The notes under the pieces are model-generated. The model worked only from the letters and a program-made list of their open reading frames with translations, had not been told where the DNA came from and did no database searches. A DNA stretch of 64,000 bases from Massilia sp. W12 (lineage in GTDB: Bacteria > Pseudomonadota > Gammaproteobacteria > Burkholderiales > Burkholderiaceae_D): NCBI RefSeq assembly GCF_037300705.1, contig NZ_CP147776.1:5276857-5340856 (forward strand). The letters run 5' to 3'. Position numbers and translations under genes: made by a program. How positions within the stretch are numbered: the first letter of the stretch is position 1; the number at the start of each line of letters is the position of its first letter. Positions 33,111-41,095 of the stretch are shown here, piece by piece.

Positions 33111-34079
33111 TTAAGCGCAATTGCGCGCCTTACCCGCAATGAAGTCCAGCACATTTTGAAATGCCGCGCTGAAATAGCGCTCATAACTTTCCCGCTCAAC
33201 ATAACCCAGATGCGGCGTGGCCAGCACATTCTCCAACTGCAGCAAGGGTTCATCCGCTGCCGGCGGCTCCCGTTCAAACACATCCAGCGCGGCATACCCT
33301 GGCCGGCCCGCGCGCAAGGCCGCCAGCAATGCGCCCGGCGCAATCAATTCTGCGCGACTGGTGTTGACCAATAAGGCATCGCTTTTCATCAAGGCCAAAT
33401 CTTCCGCTTGCACAATGCCGCGCGTCGCATCAAGCAGGCGTAAATGCAGGCTTAACACATCGCTTTCGGCAAAAAACTGCTGGCGCGAAGCCGCTGCTTC
33501 CCAACCGGCTTGCTGCGCGGCGGCGCGGCTGGCTTCACTGCCCCAAACCAGAATCCGCATGCCGAACGCCGCGCCATAGCCCGCCAGCAAACGGCCAATT
33601 TTGCCAAAACCCCAAATCCCCAGGGTTTGCCCGTATAGCACCCGGCCCAGGGTGTTGTGCTGCGCTTGCAGCGAGCTGGTCTGCCAGGCGCCCTGGCGCA
33701 GCAGGCTTGCATACGGCAGCAATTTGCGCCGCGCCGCCAGGATCAAGGCAAACGCCAATTCAGCCGGCGCACGCGGGTCACCGCCACCTTCAGTTACACA
33801 GATGCCTAACTCTTTCGCGGCCTCAAGGTCAATGTGGTTTGCTAACCTTCCAGTTTGCGAAATCAGCTTCAAATTCGGCAATTTTTGCAGCAGGGCGCGA
33901 CTGATGCGGGTGCGTTCGCGAATCAGCACAAGCGCCTCAAACGGGGCCAGACGCACCGCCAGTTGCCCCACCCCGCTTGCGCTGTGGTGAAAAACCTTGA
34001 CCTCGTGGCCGTCCAGTAAATTGAAGCACGTCAATTTGCGCACAGCATCCTGATAGTCATCAAGAATCGCAATTTTCAT
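33111..34079 (-). CDS. D-2-hydroxyacid dehydrogenase family protein
   Basis: The 322-residue product has the D-isomer dehydrogenase layout. LGIWGFGKIGRLLAGYG is the NAD-binding glycine motif, NTSRAELI holds the substrate Arg, DVFEREPP the catalytic Glu and ATPHLGYV the catalytic His. The N-terminal ILDDYQDAV and QTGRLANHIDLEAA are typical of the phosphoglycerate-dehydrogenase-like subgroup often annotated without substrate. It probably reduces a 2-keto acid. It is a single gene transcribed away from pckG, with a 420-base AT-rich region between the starts. Confidence 0.9.
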   Translation of the reverse strand: MKIAILDDYQDAVRKLTCFNLLDGHEVKVFHHSASGVGQLAVRLAPFEALVLIRERTRISRALLQKLPNLKLISQTGRLANHIDLEAAKELGICVTEGGGDPRAPAELAFALILAARRKLLPYASLLRQGAWQTSSLQAQHNTLGRVLYGQTLGIWGFGKIGRLLAGYGAAFGMRILVWGSEASRAAAQQAGWEAAASRQQFFAESDVLSLHLRLLDATRGIVQAEDLALMKSDALLVNTSRAELIAPGALLAALRAGRPGYAALDVFEREPPAADEPLLQLENVLATPHLGYVERESYERYFSAAFQNVLDFIAGKARNCA

Positions 34080-34189
34080 AAAAATATCCGATGTTAAAGC
34101 AAAATTCGTAGTGAAATAACAGAAATTACCATTTTCAAAATAGCTTACTATATTACTCAGGATTAATTATGGTTAATTTTGTTATTCCA

Positions 34190-34218
34190 TTGAGAACAGT
34201 TTTTGAGCAGTGTACAAT
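34190..34218 (+). promoter_or_regulatory. sigma70 promoter for pckG
   Basis: TTGAGA (34190-34195), a 17-base spacer and TACAAT (34213-34218) make a good sigma70 promoter inside an AT-rich block. It would give a leader of about 275 bases before pckG. Confidence 0.6.
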
Positions 34219-34500
34219 CCTTCCCTCACGGGTTTGTCATGATATCGCCGCCAGCAACCGGCTGGCAGATGATGGTAGCGATGCCGCGTACCACGCGCCG
34301 CACAAATCTGGCAGAAAACGCAACAGGAATACACTAAACTGAAGTTGACCGGTCTGCAACAATTAGTTGCAAACCTGGACGGCAAGCATGCAACAAAACA
34401 ATAAAAACCGCAATGCATGCCGCCCGAACCTGCGCACCTGGGCCATGAATCATCTGGCGCATGGTAGTCGGCAAGAATTTTTTATTGTTTGGAGGCAGAT
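34219..34500 (+). other. long untranslated leader of pckG
   Basis: Between the promoter and the pckG start no protein is evident. Small hairpins occur, such as GCCAGC/GCTGGC near 34249-34266 and TGCAAC/GTTGCA near 34355-34371. A known riboswitch class was not recognised. The ribosome binding site GGAGG sits at 34491-34495. Confidence 0.5.
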
Positions 34501-36381
34501 ATGAATCAACCTGTGCTGGCGGGCGTTGCCGCATTGAATGTACCCGACTATGTGAAGCATCAAAAGCTGATCAGTTGGGTCAATGAATTTGCGGCGTTGA
34601 CCAAGCCCGAGCGCATCTACTGGTGCGATGGCTCGAAAGAGGAATATGACCGTTTATGCAATGAAATGGTGGCCAGCGGCACGCTCAAGCGCTTGAATCC
34701 GGCCAAGCGCCCGAATTCCTTCCTGGCCTGCTCTGACCCGAGCGACGTAGCGCGCGTGGAAGACCGCACCTTCATCTGCTCGCAAAACAAAGATGACGCC
34801 GGCCCCACCAATAACTGGATGCCGCCGTCGGAAATGCGCAGCCGTCTGGCTTCGCTGTTCGATGGCTGCATGCGCGGCCGCACTTTGTATGTGATTCCTT
34901 TCTCCATGGGCCCGCTCGGCTCGCCCATCGCCCAGATCGGCATCGAACTCACCGATTCTCCCTATGTGGTGGTCAGCATGCGCACCATGACGCGCATGGG
35001 CCGCGCTGTCTATGACGTGCTGGGCGCAGATGGCGATTTCGTGCCCTGCCATCACACTGTCGGCGCGCCGCTGGAGCCGGGTCAACAGGATGTGTCCTGG
35101 CCCTGCTCGCCGACCAAATACATTGTGCACTATCCGGAAACCCACGAAATCTGGTCGTTCGGCTCCGGTTACGGCGGCAATGCCTTGCTGGGCAAAAAAT
35201 GTCTGGCGCTGCGCATCGCTTCCGTGATGGGGCGTCAAGCCGAACAGCAGGATGGCATGGGCTGGCTGGCTGAGCATATGCTGATTCTGGGTGTGGAATC
35301 GCCTGCCGGCGACAAGCACTATGTGGCGGCGGCTTTCCCGTCTGCTTGCGGCAAGACCAATTTCGCCATGCTGATTCCGCCGGCCAGCTTCAACGGCTGG
35401 AAAGTGACCACGATCGGCGACGATATCGCCTGGATCAAGCCGGGCAAAGATGGCCGTCTGTATGCGATCAATCCGGAAGCCGGTTATTTTGGCGTGGCCC
35501 CGGGCACCAATGAAAAAACCAATTACAACTGCATGGCTTCGATGCGTGAAAACACGATTTTCACCAATGTCGCGCTGACCGACGACGGCGATGTGTGGTG
35601 GGAAGGCTTGAGCAAAGAAGCGCCGGCGCATCTGATCGACTGGCAGGGCAAAGACTGGACGCCGGAAATCGCTGCCGCCACGGGCGCTAAAGCCGCGCAT
35701 CCGAACGCGCGTTTCACTGTGCCTGCGATTCAAAACCCGGTGCTGGATCCGGCCTGGGATGATCCGCAAGGCGTGCCGATTTCCGCCTTTATCTTCGGCG
35801 GCCGCCGTTCCAATACGGTGCCGCTGGTGACGGAAGCGCGCAACTGGGCCGAAGGCGTGTATATGGCCGCCACCATGGGCTCGGAAACCACCGCCGCCGC
35901 TGCCGGTCAGATGGGCATTGTGCGGCGCGATCCTTTCGCCATGCTGCCTTTCATCGGCTACAACATGAGCGATTACTTCCAGCATTGGCTGAACCTGGGC
36001 GCGAAACTGGCCGAACAGCAAGGCGCGCAATTGCCGAAGATTTTCTGCGTCAACTGGTTCCGCACCGATGCTGAAGGCAAATTCATTTGGCCGGGCTTTG
36101 GCGACAATATGCGCGTGCTGAAATGGATGCTGGACCGGGTCGAAGGCCGTGCCGGCGGCGAGGAAAATGTATTCGGCACTACGCCGAAGTACAGCGATTT
36201 GAACTGGGAAGGCATCGATTTTGATGAAACCCTTTTTGACGCCATCACCGCCATTGATAAAAACGCCTGGCGCGCTGAAATCAAGTTGCATACGGATTTG
36301 TTTGACCGCTTGAACCAGGGTCTGCCGTGGCAACTGATTGAAATCAAGGCGGATCTCAATAAGCGCTTAAGCGCAGCCTGA
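34501..36381 (+). CDS. pckG: phosphoenolpyruvate carboxykinase (GTP)
   Basis: The 626-residue enzyme makes phosphoenolpyruvate from oxaloacetate and GTP, the entry step of gluconeogenesis. [13 protein letters not shown] is the kinase-1a P-loop with the reactive Cys of GTP-type enzymes, GDDIAWI is kinase-2, and [11 protein letters not shown] is a further conserved block. [20 protein letters not shown] is split across the C-terminal nucleotide site. Start at ATG 34501 with GGAGG five bases upstream is preferred over an in-frame ATG four codons earlier. It fits with the TRAP transporter for organic acids as a way to grow on C4 acids. A GC hairpin without T tract (36391-36408) follows. Confidence 0.97.
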   Translation: MNQPVLAGVAALNVPDYVKHQKLISWVNEFAALTKPERIYWCDGSKEEYDRLCNEMVASGTLKRLNPAKRPNSFLACSDPSDVARVEDRTFICSQNKDDAGPTNNWMPPSEMRSRLASLFDGCMRGRTLYVIPFSMGPLGSPIAQIGIELTDSPYVVVSMRTMTRMGRAVYDVLGADGDFVPCHHTVGAPLEPGQQDVSWPCSPTKYIVHYPETHEIWSFGSGYGGNALLGKKCLALRIASVMGRQAEQQDGMGWLAEHMLILGVESPAGDKHYVAAAFPSACGKTNFAMLIPPASFNGWKVTTIGDDIAWIKPGKDGRLYAINPEAGYFGVAPGTNEKTNYNCMASMRENTIFTNVALTDDGDVWWEGLSKEAPAHLIDWQGKDWTPEIAAATGAKAAHPNARFTVPAIQNPVLDPAWDDPQGVPISAFIFGGRRSNTVPLVTEARNWAEGVYMAATMGSETTAAAAGQMGIVRRDPFAMLPFIGYNMSDYFQHWLNLGAKLAEQQGAQLPKIFCVNWFRTDAEGKFIWPGFGDNMRVLKWMLDRVEGRAGGEENVFGTTPKYSDLNWEGIDFDETLFDAITAIDKNAWRAEIKLHTDLFDRLNQGLPWQLIEIKADLNKRLSAA

Positions 36382-36390
36382 TAAGCAATG

Positions 36391-36408
36391 CCCCGGCACA
36401 CGCCGGGG
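36391..36408 (+). terminator. hairpin after pckG (weak terminator candidate)
   Basis: CCCCGGC (36391-36397), loop ACAC, GCCGGGG (36402-36408). No T run follows, so it may be an mRNA 3' stabiliser rather than a terminator. Confidence 0.4.
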
Positions 36409-36465
36409 TAACCTTGATAGCGGAGCAGGACGCATGCGTTCTGCCCCGCGCACAAGAAATTGACC

Positions 36466-37209
36466 ATGAACCCGCCAGTCTGGCTGATCTATCCTGCAAT
36501 TCTGCTGTTTTTCATCCTCATTTTTGCGCGCGAAGTGCTTGCGCCGGCTTCCCGTAATCATTGTGATAAACGCTGGCTGATTCTGGCCGGCAGTCTGAAT
36601 TTGCTGCAAGCCGGCAGCGCTTTGCTGGTGGGTTGGTTATTCCGTGAAAAACTGCCGCATTGGGCCTGGTTTCATTTACCGGAGCAGATTCCGGCGCCGC
36701 TCGCCGGCTTGCTGGCGTTTCTGATCACCAGCTTTCTGTTTTATTGGTGGCATCGCGCTTTGCATCAGTCTGACTTTTTATGGCGCACGGTGCATCAATT
36801 ACACCACAGCCCGCAAAGACTGGAAGCGTTGAGCGCGTTTTATGCGCATCCCCTGGATTCCGCCGGAGCCACTTTATTGAGCTGTTTCTCCGCGTATATT
36901 GTGTTGGGCAGCGGGGTCGAATGCGCCGCCTGGGCCACCTTGTATTCCGGCTTGTTCAATCTGTATGTGCACTCTGACACGCGGTCGCCACGCTGGCTGG
37001 GCTGGATTATTCAACGCCCGGAAATGCACCGCATTCATCACCGCTTTGGGCACCACGCGCAAAACTATGGTTTGCCGTTGTGGGACTGGATGTTTGGCAC
37101 GCTGGACAACCCCATCGAGGAAGGCGCATACCCGCAACTCGGCTTTCGCAGCGACCAGGCAGAACGGATTACAGAAATGTTACTTGGCAAAGACGTCAGC
37201 AGCGGCTAA
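36466..37209 (+). CDS. sterol desaturase / fatty acid hydroxylase superfamily membrane protein
   Basis: The 247-residue product has four or five membrane helices and the His boxes of the diiron hydroxylase superfamily: WWHRALHQ, HQLHHSPQRLEALSAF, and EMHRIHHRFGHHAQNYG. LPLWDWMFGTL near the C-terminus is a family signature. The bacterial branch hydroxylates lipid chains, carotenoids or related molecules; the substrate here is unknown. The start at ATG 36466 is chosen over an in-frame TTG at 36460. It lies 85 bases after pckG without a clear terminator. Confidence 0.88.
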   Translation: MNPPVWLIYPAILLFFILIFAREVLAPASRNHCDKRWLILAGSLNLLQAGSALLVGWLFREKLPHWAWFHLPEQIPAPLAGLLAFLITSFLFYWWHRALHQSDFLWRTVHQLHHSPQRLEALSAFYAHPLDSAGATLLSCFSAYIVLGSGVECAAWATLYSGLFNLYVHSDTRSPRWLGWIIQRPEMHRIHHRFGHHAQNYGLPLWDWMFGTLDNPIEEGAYPQLGFRSDQAERITEMLLGKDVSSG

Positions 37210-37251
37210 TCTGACGCAAACGCGGACAGCCCCTGTTTCTGGAACCCGGTC

Positions 37252-37683
37252 ATGCCAGTATTCACTGTTTCCACCGACCCCGGCCTACTCGATTTCGGCT
37301 ACATTCACCATTTTCTCGCACGCCAATCATATTGGGCGCGCGGGATCAACAGCGAGACCTTGCGCAAAGCCATGCAACACTCGCTGTGTTTTGGCGGCTA
37401 TTACCAAGGCCGCCAGGTCGCGTTTGCACGCGTGGTGACGGATTACGCCACTTTCGCTTATTTGCGCGATGTGTTTGTCGATCCGGCCATGCGCCGGCGC
37501 GGCTTTGGCAAACAGTTGCTGCATGCGATTGTGCAGCATCCTGATATGCAATCCCTGACGATGCTGTTGCACACGAATGATGCGCACGGCTTTTACCGCC
37601 AATTCGGCTTTTATCAACCCGCACTGCCGCAACGTCAAATGCTGCGCAGCGCCCATAAGAATGCTATCGCCAGGATTGCCTGA
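37252..37683 (+). CDS. GNAT-family N-acetyltransferase
   Basis: The 143-residue product is a single GNAT domain. DVFVDPAMRRRGFGKQLLHA contains the acetyl-CoA pyrophosphate loop (RRRGFGKQ), and LLHTNDAHGFYRQFGF is motif B with the tyrosine acid. The opening VSTDPGLLDFGYIHHFLA and YWARGI match a common small bacterial group of unknown substrate. Its stop codon overlaps the start of the next gene by one base, so the two are coupled. Confidence 0.9.
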   Translation: MPVFTVSTDPGLLDFGYIHHFLARQSYWARGINSETLRKAMQHSLCFGGYYQGRQVAFARVVTDYATFAYLRDVFVDPAMRRRGFGKQLLHAIVQHPDMQSLTMLLHTNDAHGFYRQFGFYQPALPQRQMLRSAHKNAIARIA

Positions 37684-38147
37684 TGAAATTTGAACACCTG
37701 ATTGAAATCAACGACTTCAACCCGCTGCGCACCGCACTCAGCCGCGCCCAATTGTGGCAAGGCTTGCTGCTGCGGATTGAACAACCTGCGCTGTTTTTGC
37801 CGCATCTGGACGCCTGCGAGATCCTGCAGCGCGAGGCAACGCGCATCACGCGCCGCCTGCGCTTTGGCGAAGCGTTGATTGAAGACGCCGTACATTTGCA
37901 GGATCAGCAGGAAATTCACATCGAAGTCGCCGCGCAAAATGATTTTCCGGCTTCACAGATGTGGATGCGGATTGAGGAGCCGCAAGCCGGACGCCTGTTT
38001 GTGCGCTTTATCTATCACGACGCCGGCCAGGCGCAGGACGCCGCCAGCCAGATGTATGATGATTTCCGCCGCTCGGCATATGTTGAGATGGATATTGAGT
38101 CAATCAGCCTGATCCGCCAATTGGCGGCGCAAGGCAAGCTGGTCTGA
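37683..38147 (+). CDS. SRPBCC-fold protein, DUF1857/AtaL-like
   Basis: The 154-residue product opens MKFEHLIEINDFNP and continues LSRAQLWQGLLLRIEQPALF, typical of PF08982-like START/SRPBCC proteins that fold around a hydrophobic pocket. One fungal relative, AtaL, takes part in acetylaranotin synthesis; most bacterial members are uncharacterised. It is translationally linked to the acetyltransferase before it and is followed after 6 bases by the MoaD/ThiS-like gene. A ligand-binding or aromatase role is possible. Confidence 0.75.
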   Translation: MKFEHLIEINDFNPLRTALSRAQLWQGLLLRIEQPALFLPHLDACEILQREATRITRRLRFGEALIEDAVHLQDQQEIHIEVAAQNDFPASQMWMRIEEPQAGRLFVRFIYHDAGQAQDAASQMYDDFRRSAYVEMDIESISLIRQLAAQGKLV

Positions 38148-38153
38148 GATCCG

Positions 38154-38423
38154 ATGCCGCGCCTGATTTTCACGCCACAATTGCAGCGCTTCATTGCCGC
38201 GCCCGAGGTGTTCAGCACTGCCTGCGACTTGCGCGGCGCGCTGGACGATGCATTTGCTGATAACCCTTTGCTGCGCAACTATATTTTGGATGAGCAAAAC
38301 GATTTGCGTCCGAATGTGGTGATTTTTATCGATGGCCGGCGCATTCTGAGCCATAAAAACTGGAATCAAGCCATCACAGCTGAAAGCCAAATTCATATCT
38401 GGCAAGCTTTATCAGGAGGATAA
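38154..38423 (+). CDS. MoaD/ThiS-like ubiquitin-fold protein ending in Gly-Gly
   Basis: The 89-residue product has the size and pattern of beta-grasp sulfur carriers: FTPQLQRF near the start, DLRGALDDAFADNPLLRNYI as the helix, VVIFIDGRRI as the central strand, and a C-terminal IWQALSGG. A terminal Gly-Gly is what E1-like enzymes adenylate and thiocarboxylate in MoaD and ThiS. No E1 enzyme, moaE, thiG or JAMM protease gene is nearby. It ends one base before the BNR-repeat gene, so the two are surely co-translated. Its partner and use are unknown. Confidence 0.82.
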   Translation: MPRLIFTPQLQRFIAAPEVFSTACDLRGALDDAFADNPLLRNYILDEQNDLRPNVVIFIDGRRILSHKNWNQAITAESQIHIWQALSGG

Positions 38424-38424
38424 G

Positions 38425-39531
38425 ATGGGAGCACGGGGTTTGATCGCCAGCCGCAAAGGCTTGTTTGAGCTGGGCAAAACAAGCAGCGGCTGGAAGCTCG
38501 ACTTGATCGGCTTTGAAGCAGATCCGGTCAGCATTGTGATGCACGACGCGCGTGACGACAGCCTGTATGCCGCGCTGAATCTGGGCCACTTCGGCGTCAA
38601 ACTGCATCGCCGCAATGCGCAAGGGGAGTGGCAGGAAATCGCCACCCCGGCCTATCCGCCGCAAGAGCACAGACCAGAGGGCGAAGTGGAATGGAAGTTG
38701 AAGCAGATTTTCAGCATGGCGCCGGGCGGCGCGCCCGGCGAGCTGTGGGCCGGCACCATGCCTGGCGGGCTGTTTCACTCTCTCGACCATGGGCAGAACT
38801 GGCGCCTGGTGGAAAGTTTATGGAACCATCCTTTGCGGCGCGAATGGTTTGGCGGCGGCACGGAAGTGCCGGCAATGCATGCGATTTGCGTCGATCCGCG
38901 CGACAGCCGCCGCTTGCTGCTGGGCATTTCCTGCGGCGGCGCCTGGCGCAGTGATGATGGCGGAGAAAGCTGGCGTGTCAGCGCACGCGGCATGCGCGCC
39001 GACTATATGCCGCCGCAACAGGCTGAAGTCGAACATGTGCAAGATCCGCATATGATCAAGCAATGCCGCGCACAGCCTGACGCCTTCTGGTGCCAGCACC
39101 ATAATGGCATTTGGCGCTCGATAGATGACGCCCAAACCTGGCAACAAATTCATCCACATCATTCCAGCGGCGAAAAAATCTCTGATTTCGGCTTTGCCGT
39201 CGCAGTCCACCCTGCGAACCCGGATTGCGCCTGGTTTGCGCCGGCGATTGCTGATATGCGCCGCATTCCGCCGGATGCCGCGCTTTCGGTCAGCCGTACG
39301 CGTGATGGCGGACGCAGCTTTGAGAGTTTGCGCCTCGGCCTGCCGCAAGAGCATTGCTATGACTTGATTTACCGTCATGGCTTGGCGGTGGCCGATGATG
39401 GAGAAACATTATTGATGGGTTCCACCACAGGCGGGCTGTGGCTGAGCGAAGATGGCGGCGACACATGGCAATCCATCAGCCATACGCTGCCGCCAATTTA
39501 TGCAGTGGATTTTTACCGCAGCCGCCCTTGA
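38425..39531 (+). CDS. BNR/Asp-box repeat beta-propeller protein (sialidase-like fold)
   Basis: The 368-residue product has at least four Asp-box repeats: SLDHGQNWRL, SDDGGESWRV, SIDDAQTWQQ, and SEDGGDTWQSI, with SRTRDGGRSFESL as a fifth degenerate one. This predicts a six- or seven-bladed propeller. It lacks a signal peptide, so it is cytosolic, unlike true sialidases, and the conserved Arg triad of sialidases is not evident. It is coupled to the MoaD/ThiS-like gene with one base between them. Homologues are often annotated as exo-alpha-sialidase or glycosyl hydrolase on fold alone. Confidence 0.82.
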   Translation: MGARGLIASRKGLFELGKTSSGWKLDLIGFEADPVSIVMHDARDDSLYAALNLGHFGVKLHRRNAQGEWQEIATPAYPPQEHRPEGEVEWKLKQIFSMAPGGAPGELWAGTMPGGLFHSLDHGQNWRLVESLWNHPLRREWFGGGTEVPAMHAICVDPRDSRRLLLGISCGGAWRSDDGGESWRVSARGMRADYMPPQQAEVEHVQDPHMIKQCRAQPDAFWCQHHNGIWRSIDDAQTWQQIHPHHSSGEKISDFGFAVAVHPANPDCAWFAPAIADMRRIPPDAALSVSRTRDGGRSFESLRLGLPQEHCYDLIYRHGLAVADDGETLLMGSTTGGLWLSEDGGDTWQSISHTLPPIYAVDFYRSRP

Positions 39532-39581
39532 TCGGCCAGCTTCGGTAGAATAGCCGTTTTGCTTCAAAAGAATGCTCTTCC

Positions 39582-40421
39582 ATGCAAGATCTGATAATTA
39601 ACCTGGCGCCGACCGGCATGGTGCCTACCCGTGCGCAAACGCCGCATGTTCCCCTGAGTCCGGCCGAGATCGCGCAAGATGTCGCACGCTGCGCCGCACT
39701 CGGCGTCAGCATGGCGCACTTGCATGCGCGCGATGCGGACGGCAATCCGAGCAGCGATCCTGCCCTGTTTGCCGAGATTATTTGCCGCGTGCGCGAAAAA
39801 ACGCCGGATATGATCGTGATCAGCACCACCAGTGGACGGCAGGAGGGCAGCGTGGAAAAGCGCGCCGCCAGTCTGTATCTGGAGGGGCAAGCTAAACCAG
39901 ATATGGCCAGCCTGACGTTGGCCTCCATGAATTTCGCCAACAGCGCCAGCGTGAATGCGCCGCAAACAGTGCAAACCCTGGCGCGCATCATGCATGAGCG
40001 CGGCATCAAACCTGAATTGGAAGTATTTGATTTGGGAATGGTGAACTACGCCAAGGTATTGATCGATAAAGGTCTGCTGCAAGCGCCGTTTTATTTCAAT
40101 ATTCTGTTAGGCAGCCCTGCTACCGCGCAAGCCAGTTTGTTGCACTTGGCCGCGATTGTCGCCGATCTGCCGCCACAGTCCATCTGGTCCGTGGCGGGGA
40201 TCGGACGCTTTCAATTGCGCGCCAATGGTCTGGGCGCTGTCATGGCGGATGGGGTCAGAGTCGGGTTGGAAGATAATTTGTGGCTGGATGATGCGCGCCA
40301 GCACCTTGCCACCAATCTGCAGATGGTGCAACGCGCCGTGGCGCAAGCACATGCGATGGGACGTGGCGTGGCCAGCTGCGCGGAAGTGCGCCGCCGCTTG
40401 AACCTGGAGCGCGCAGTATGA
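39582..40421 (+). CDS. beta-keto acid cleavage enzyme family (BKACE/DUF849)
   Basis: The 279-residue TIM-barrel protein has the metal-binding HLH pair in SMAHLHARDADG, and the later blocks MASLTLASMNFANSASVNAP and LEVFDLGMVNYAKVL. Members condense a beta-keto acid with acetyl-CoA and release acetoacetate plus a CoA ester; one member, Kce, acts in lysine fermentation. The substrate here is not known. The stop codon overlaps the start of the acetyltransferase gene by four bases. A separate promoter may lie in the 50-base gap before it. Confidence 0.88.
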   Translation: MQDLIINLAPTGMVPTRAQTPHVPLSPAEIAQDVARCAALGVSMAHLHARDADGNPSSDPALFAEIICRVREKTPDMIVISTTSGRQEGSVEKRAASLYLEGQAKPDMASLTLASMNFANSASVNAPQTVQTLARIMHERGIKPELEVFDLGMVNYAKVLIDKGLLQAPFYFNILLGSPATAQASLLHLAAIVADLPPQSIWSVAGIGRFQLRANGLGAVMADGVRVGLEDNLWLDDARQHLATNLQMVQRAVAQAHAMGRGVASCAEVRRRLNLERAV

Positions 40422-41095
40422 GCGCACAGCGCCTGGTGATTTTCGGCCTGAGCAATATTTTGTCCGATTTATTCGATTGCGCTTTGGCCAATGGCTTGCA
40501 GTTGGCCAAGGTGGTGCAACATTTACCTCATGAGGATGGGGAACGCGATGTGCCGCTGGCGCAGCGATTACAAGCGCTGTCGCGTCTGTGTCAGCCGCCC
40601 TCGCTGCAAACGCTTGATGAATTTCAACCGGAAGCAGGTGAGGTGTATATGCTTGGCCCGACCACACCGGAGCGCGCCACACTGGCTGAGTTATTAAAGC
40701 AGCGCTTTGATTTGCGTTTTCACACCCTGGTGCATCCCAGCGCTTATGTCTCCCCTTTAGCGCAACTTGGCGAAGGCGTTTTCATCGGCGCCAACAGTGT
40801 GATTGGGCCTGGAGTTGCGCTGGCGGAACATGTATTTGTTAACCGTGGCGTGACGGTGGGACATGACACCCGTATCGGGCCATATTCGCGTTTGCAACCC
40901 GGCTCCAATCTGGGCGGCTTATCGATTTTGGGGCGTGGCGTGACGGTGGCGATAGGCGCCACCTTGTTGGAGCGCCTGCGCATTGGCGATTACGCCTTCA
41001 TTGGCGCCGGTGCGGTCGCCACCAGCGATGTCGAAGCGCAAACGCTGGTGTTAGGAATTCCCGCTAAATTCAAGAAAAAACTGGATCAGGATTGA
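40418..41095 (+). CDS. PglD/NeuD-type hexapeptide-repeat acetyltransferase
   Basis: The 225-residue product has an N-terminal nucleotide-sugar binding Rossmann-like part (LVIFGLSNILSDLFD) and a left-handed beta-helix from about residue 105 (SPLAQLGEGVFIGANSVIGP and following repeats), with the catalytic His region NRGVTVGHDTRIG. Such enzymes acetylate amino sugars or related compounds with acetyl-CoA. Coupling with a BKACE enzyme is unusual, because the usual neighbours are aminotransferases and sugar transferases. Its last 10 bases overlap the converging glycosyltransferase gene. Confidence 0.85.
   Translation: MSAQRLVIFGLSNILSDLFDCALANGLQLAKVVQHLPHEDGERDVPLAQRLQALSRLCQPPSLQTLDEFQPEAGEVYMLGPTTPERATLAELLKQRFDLRFHTLVHPSAYVSPLAQLGEGVFIGANSVIGPGVALAEHVFVNRGVTVGHDTRIGPYSRLQPGSNLGGLSILGRGVTVAIGATLLERLRIGDYAFIGAGAVATSDVEAQTLVLGIPAKFKKKLDQD

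Noticed and set aside
34654-36333. 559-codon open frame on the minus strand opposite pckG
   Set aside because: The composition is typical of an antisense shadow, and it fully overlaps an unmistakable PEP carboxykinase gene.
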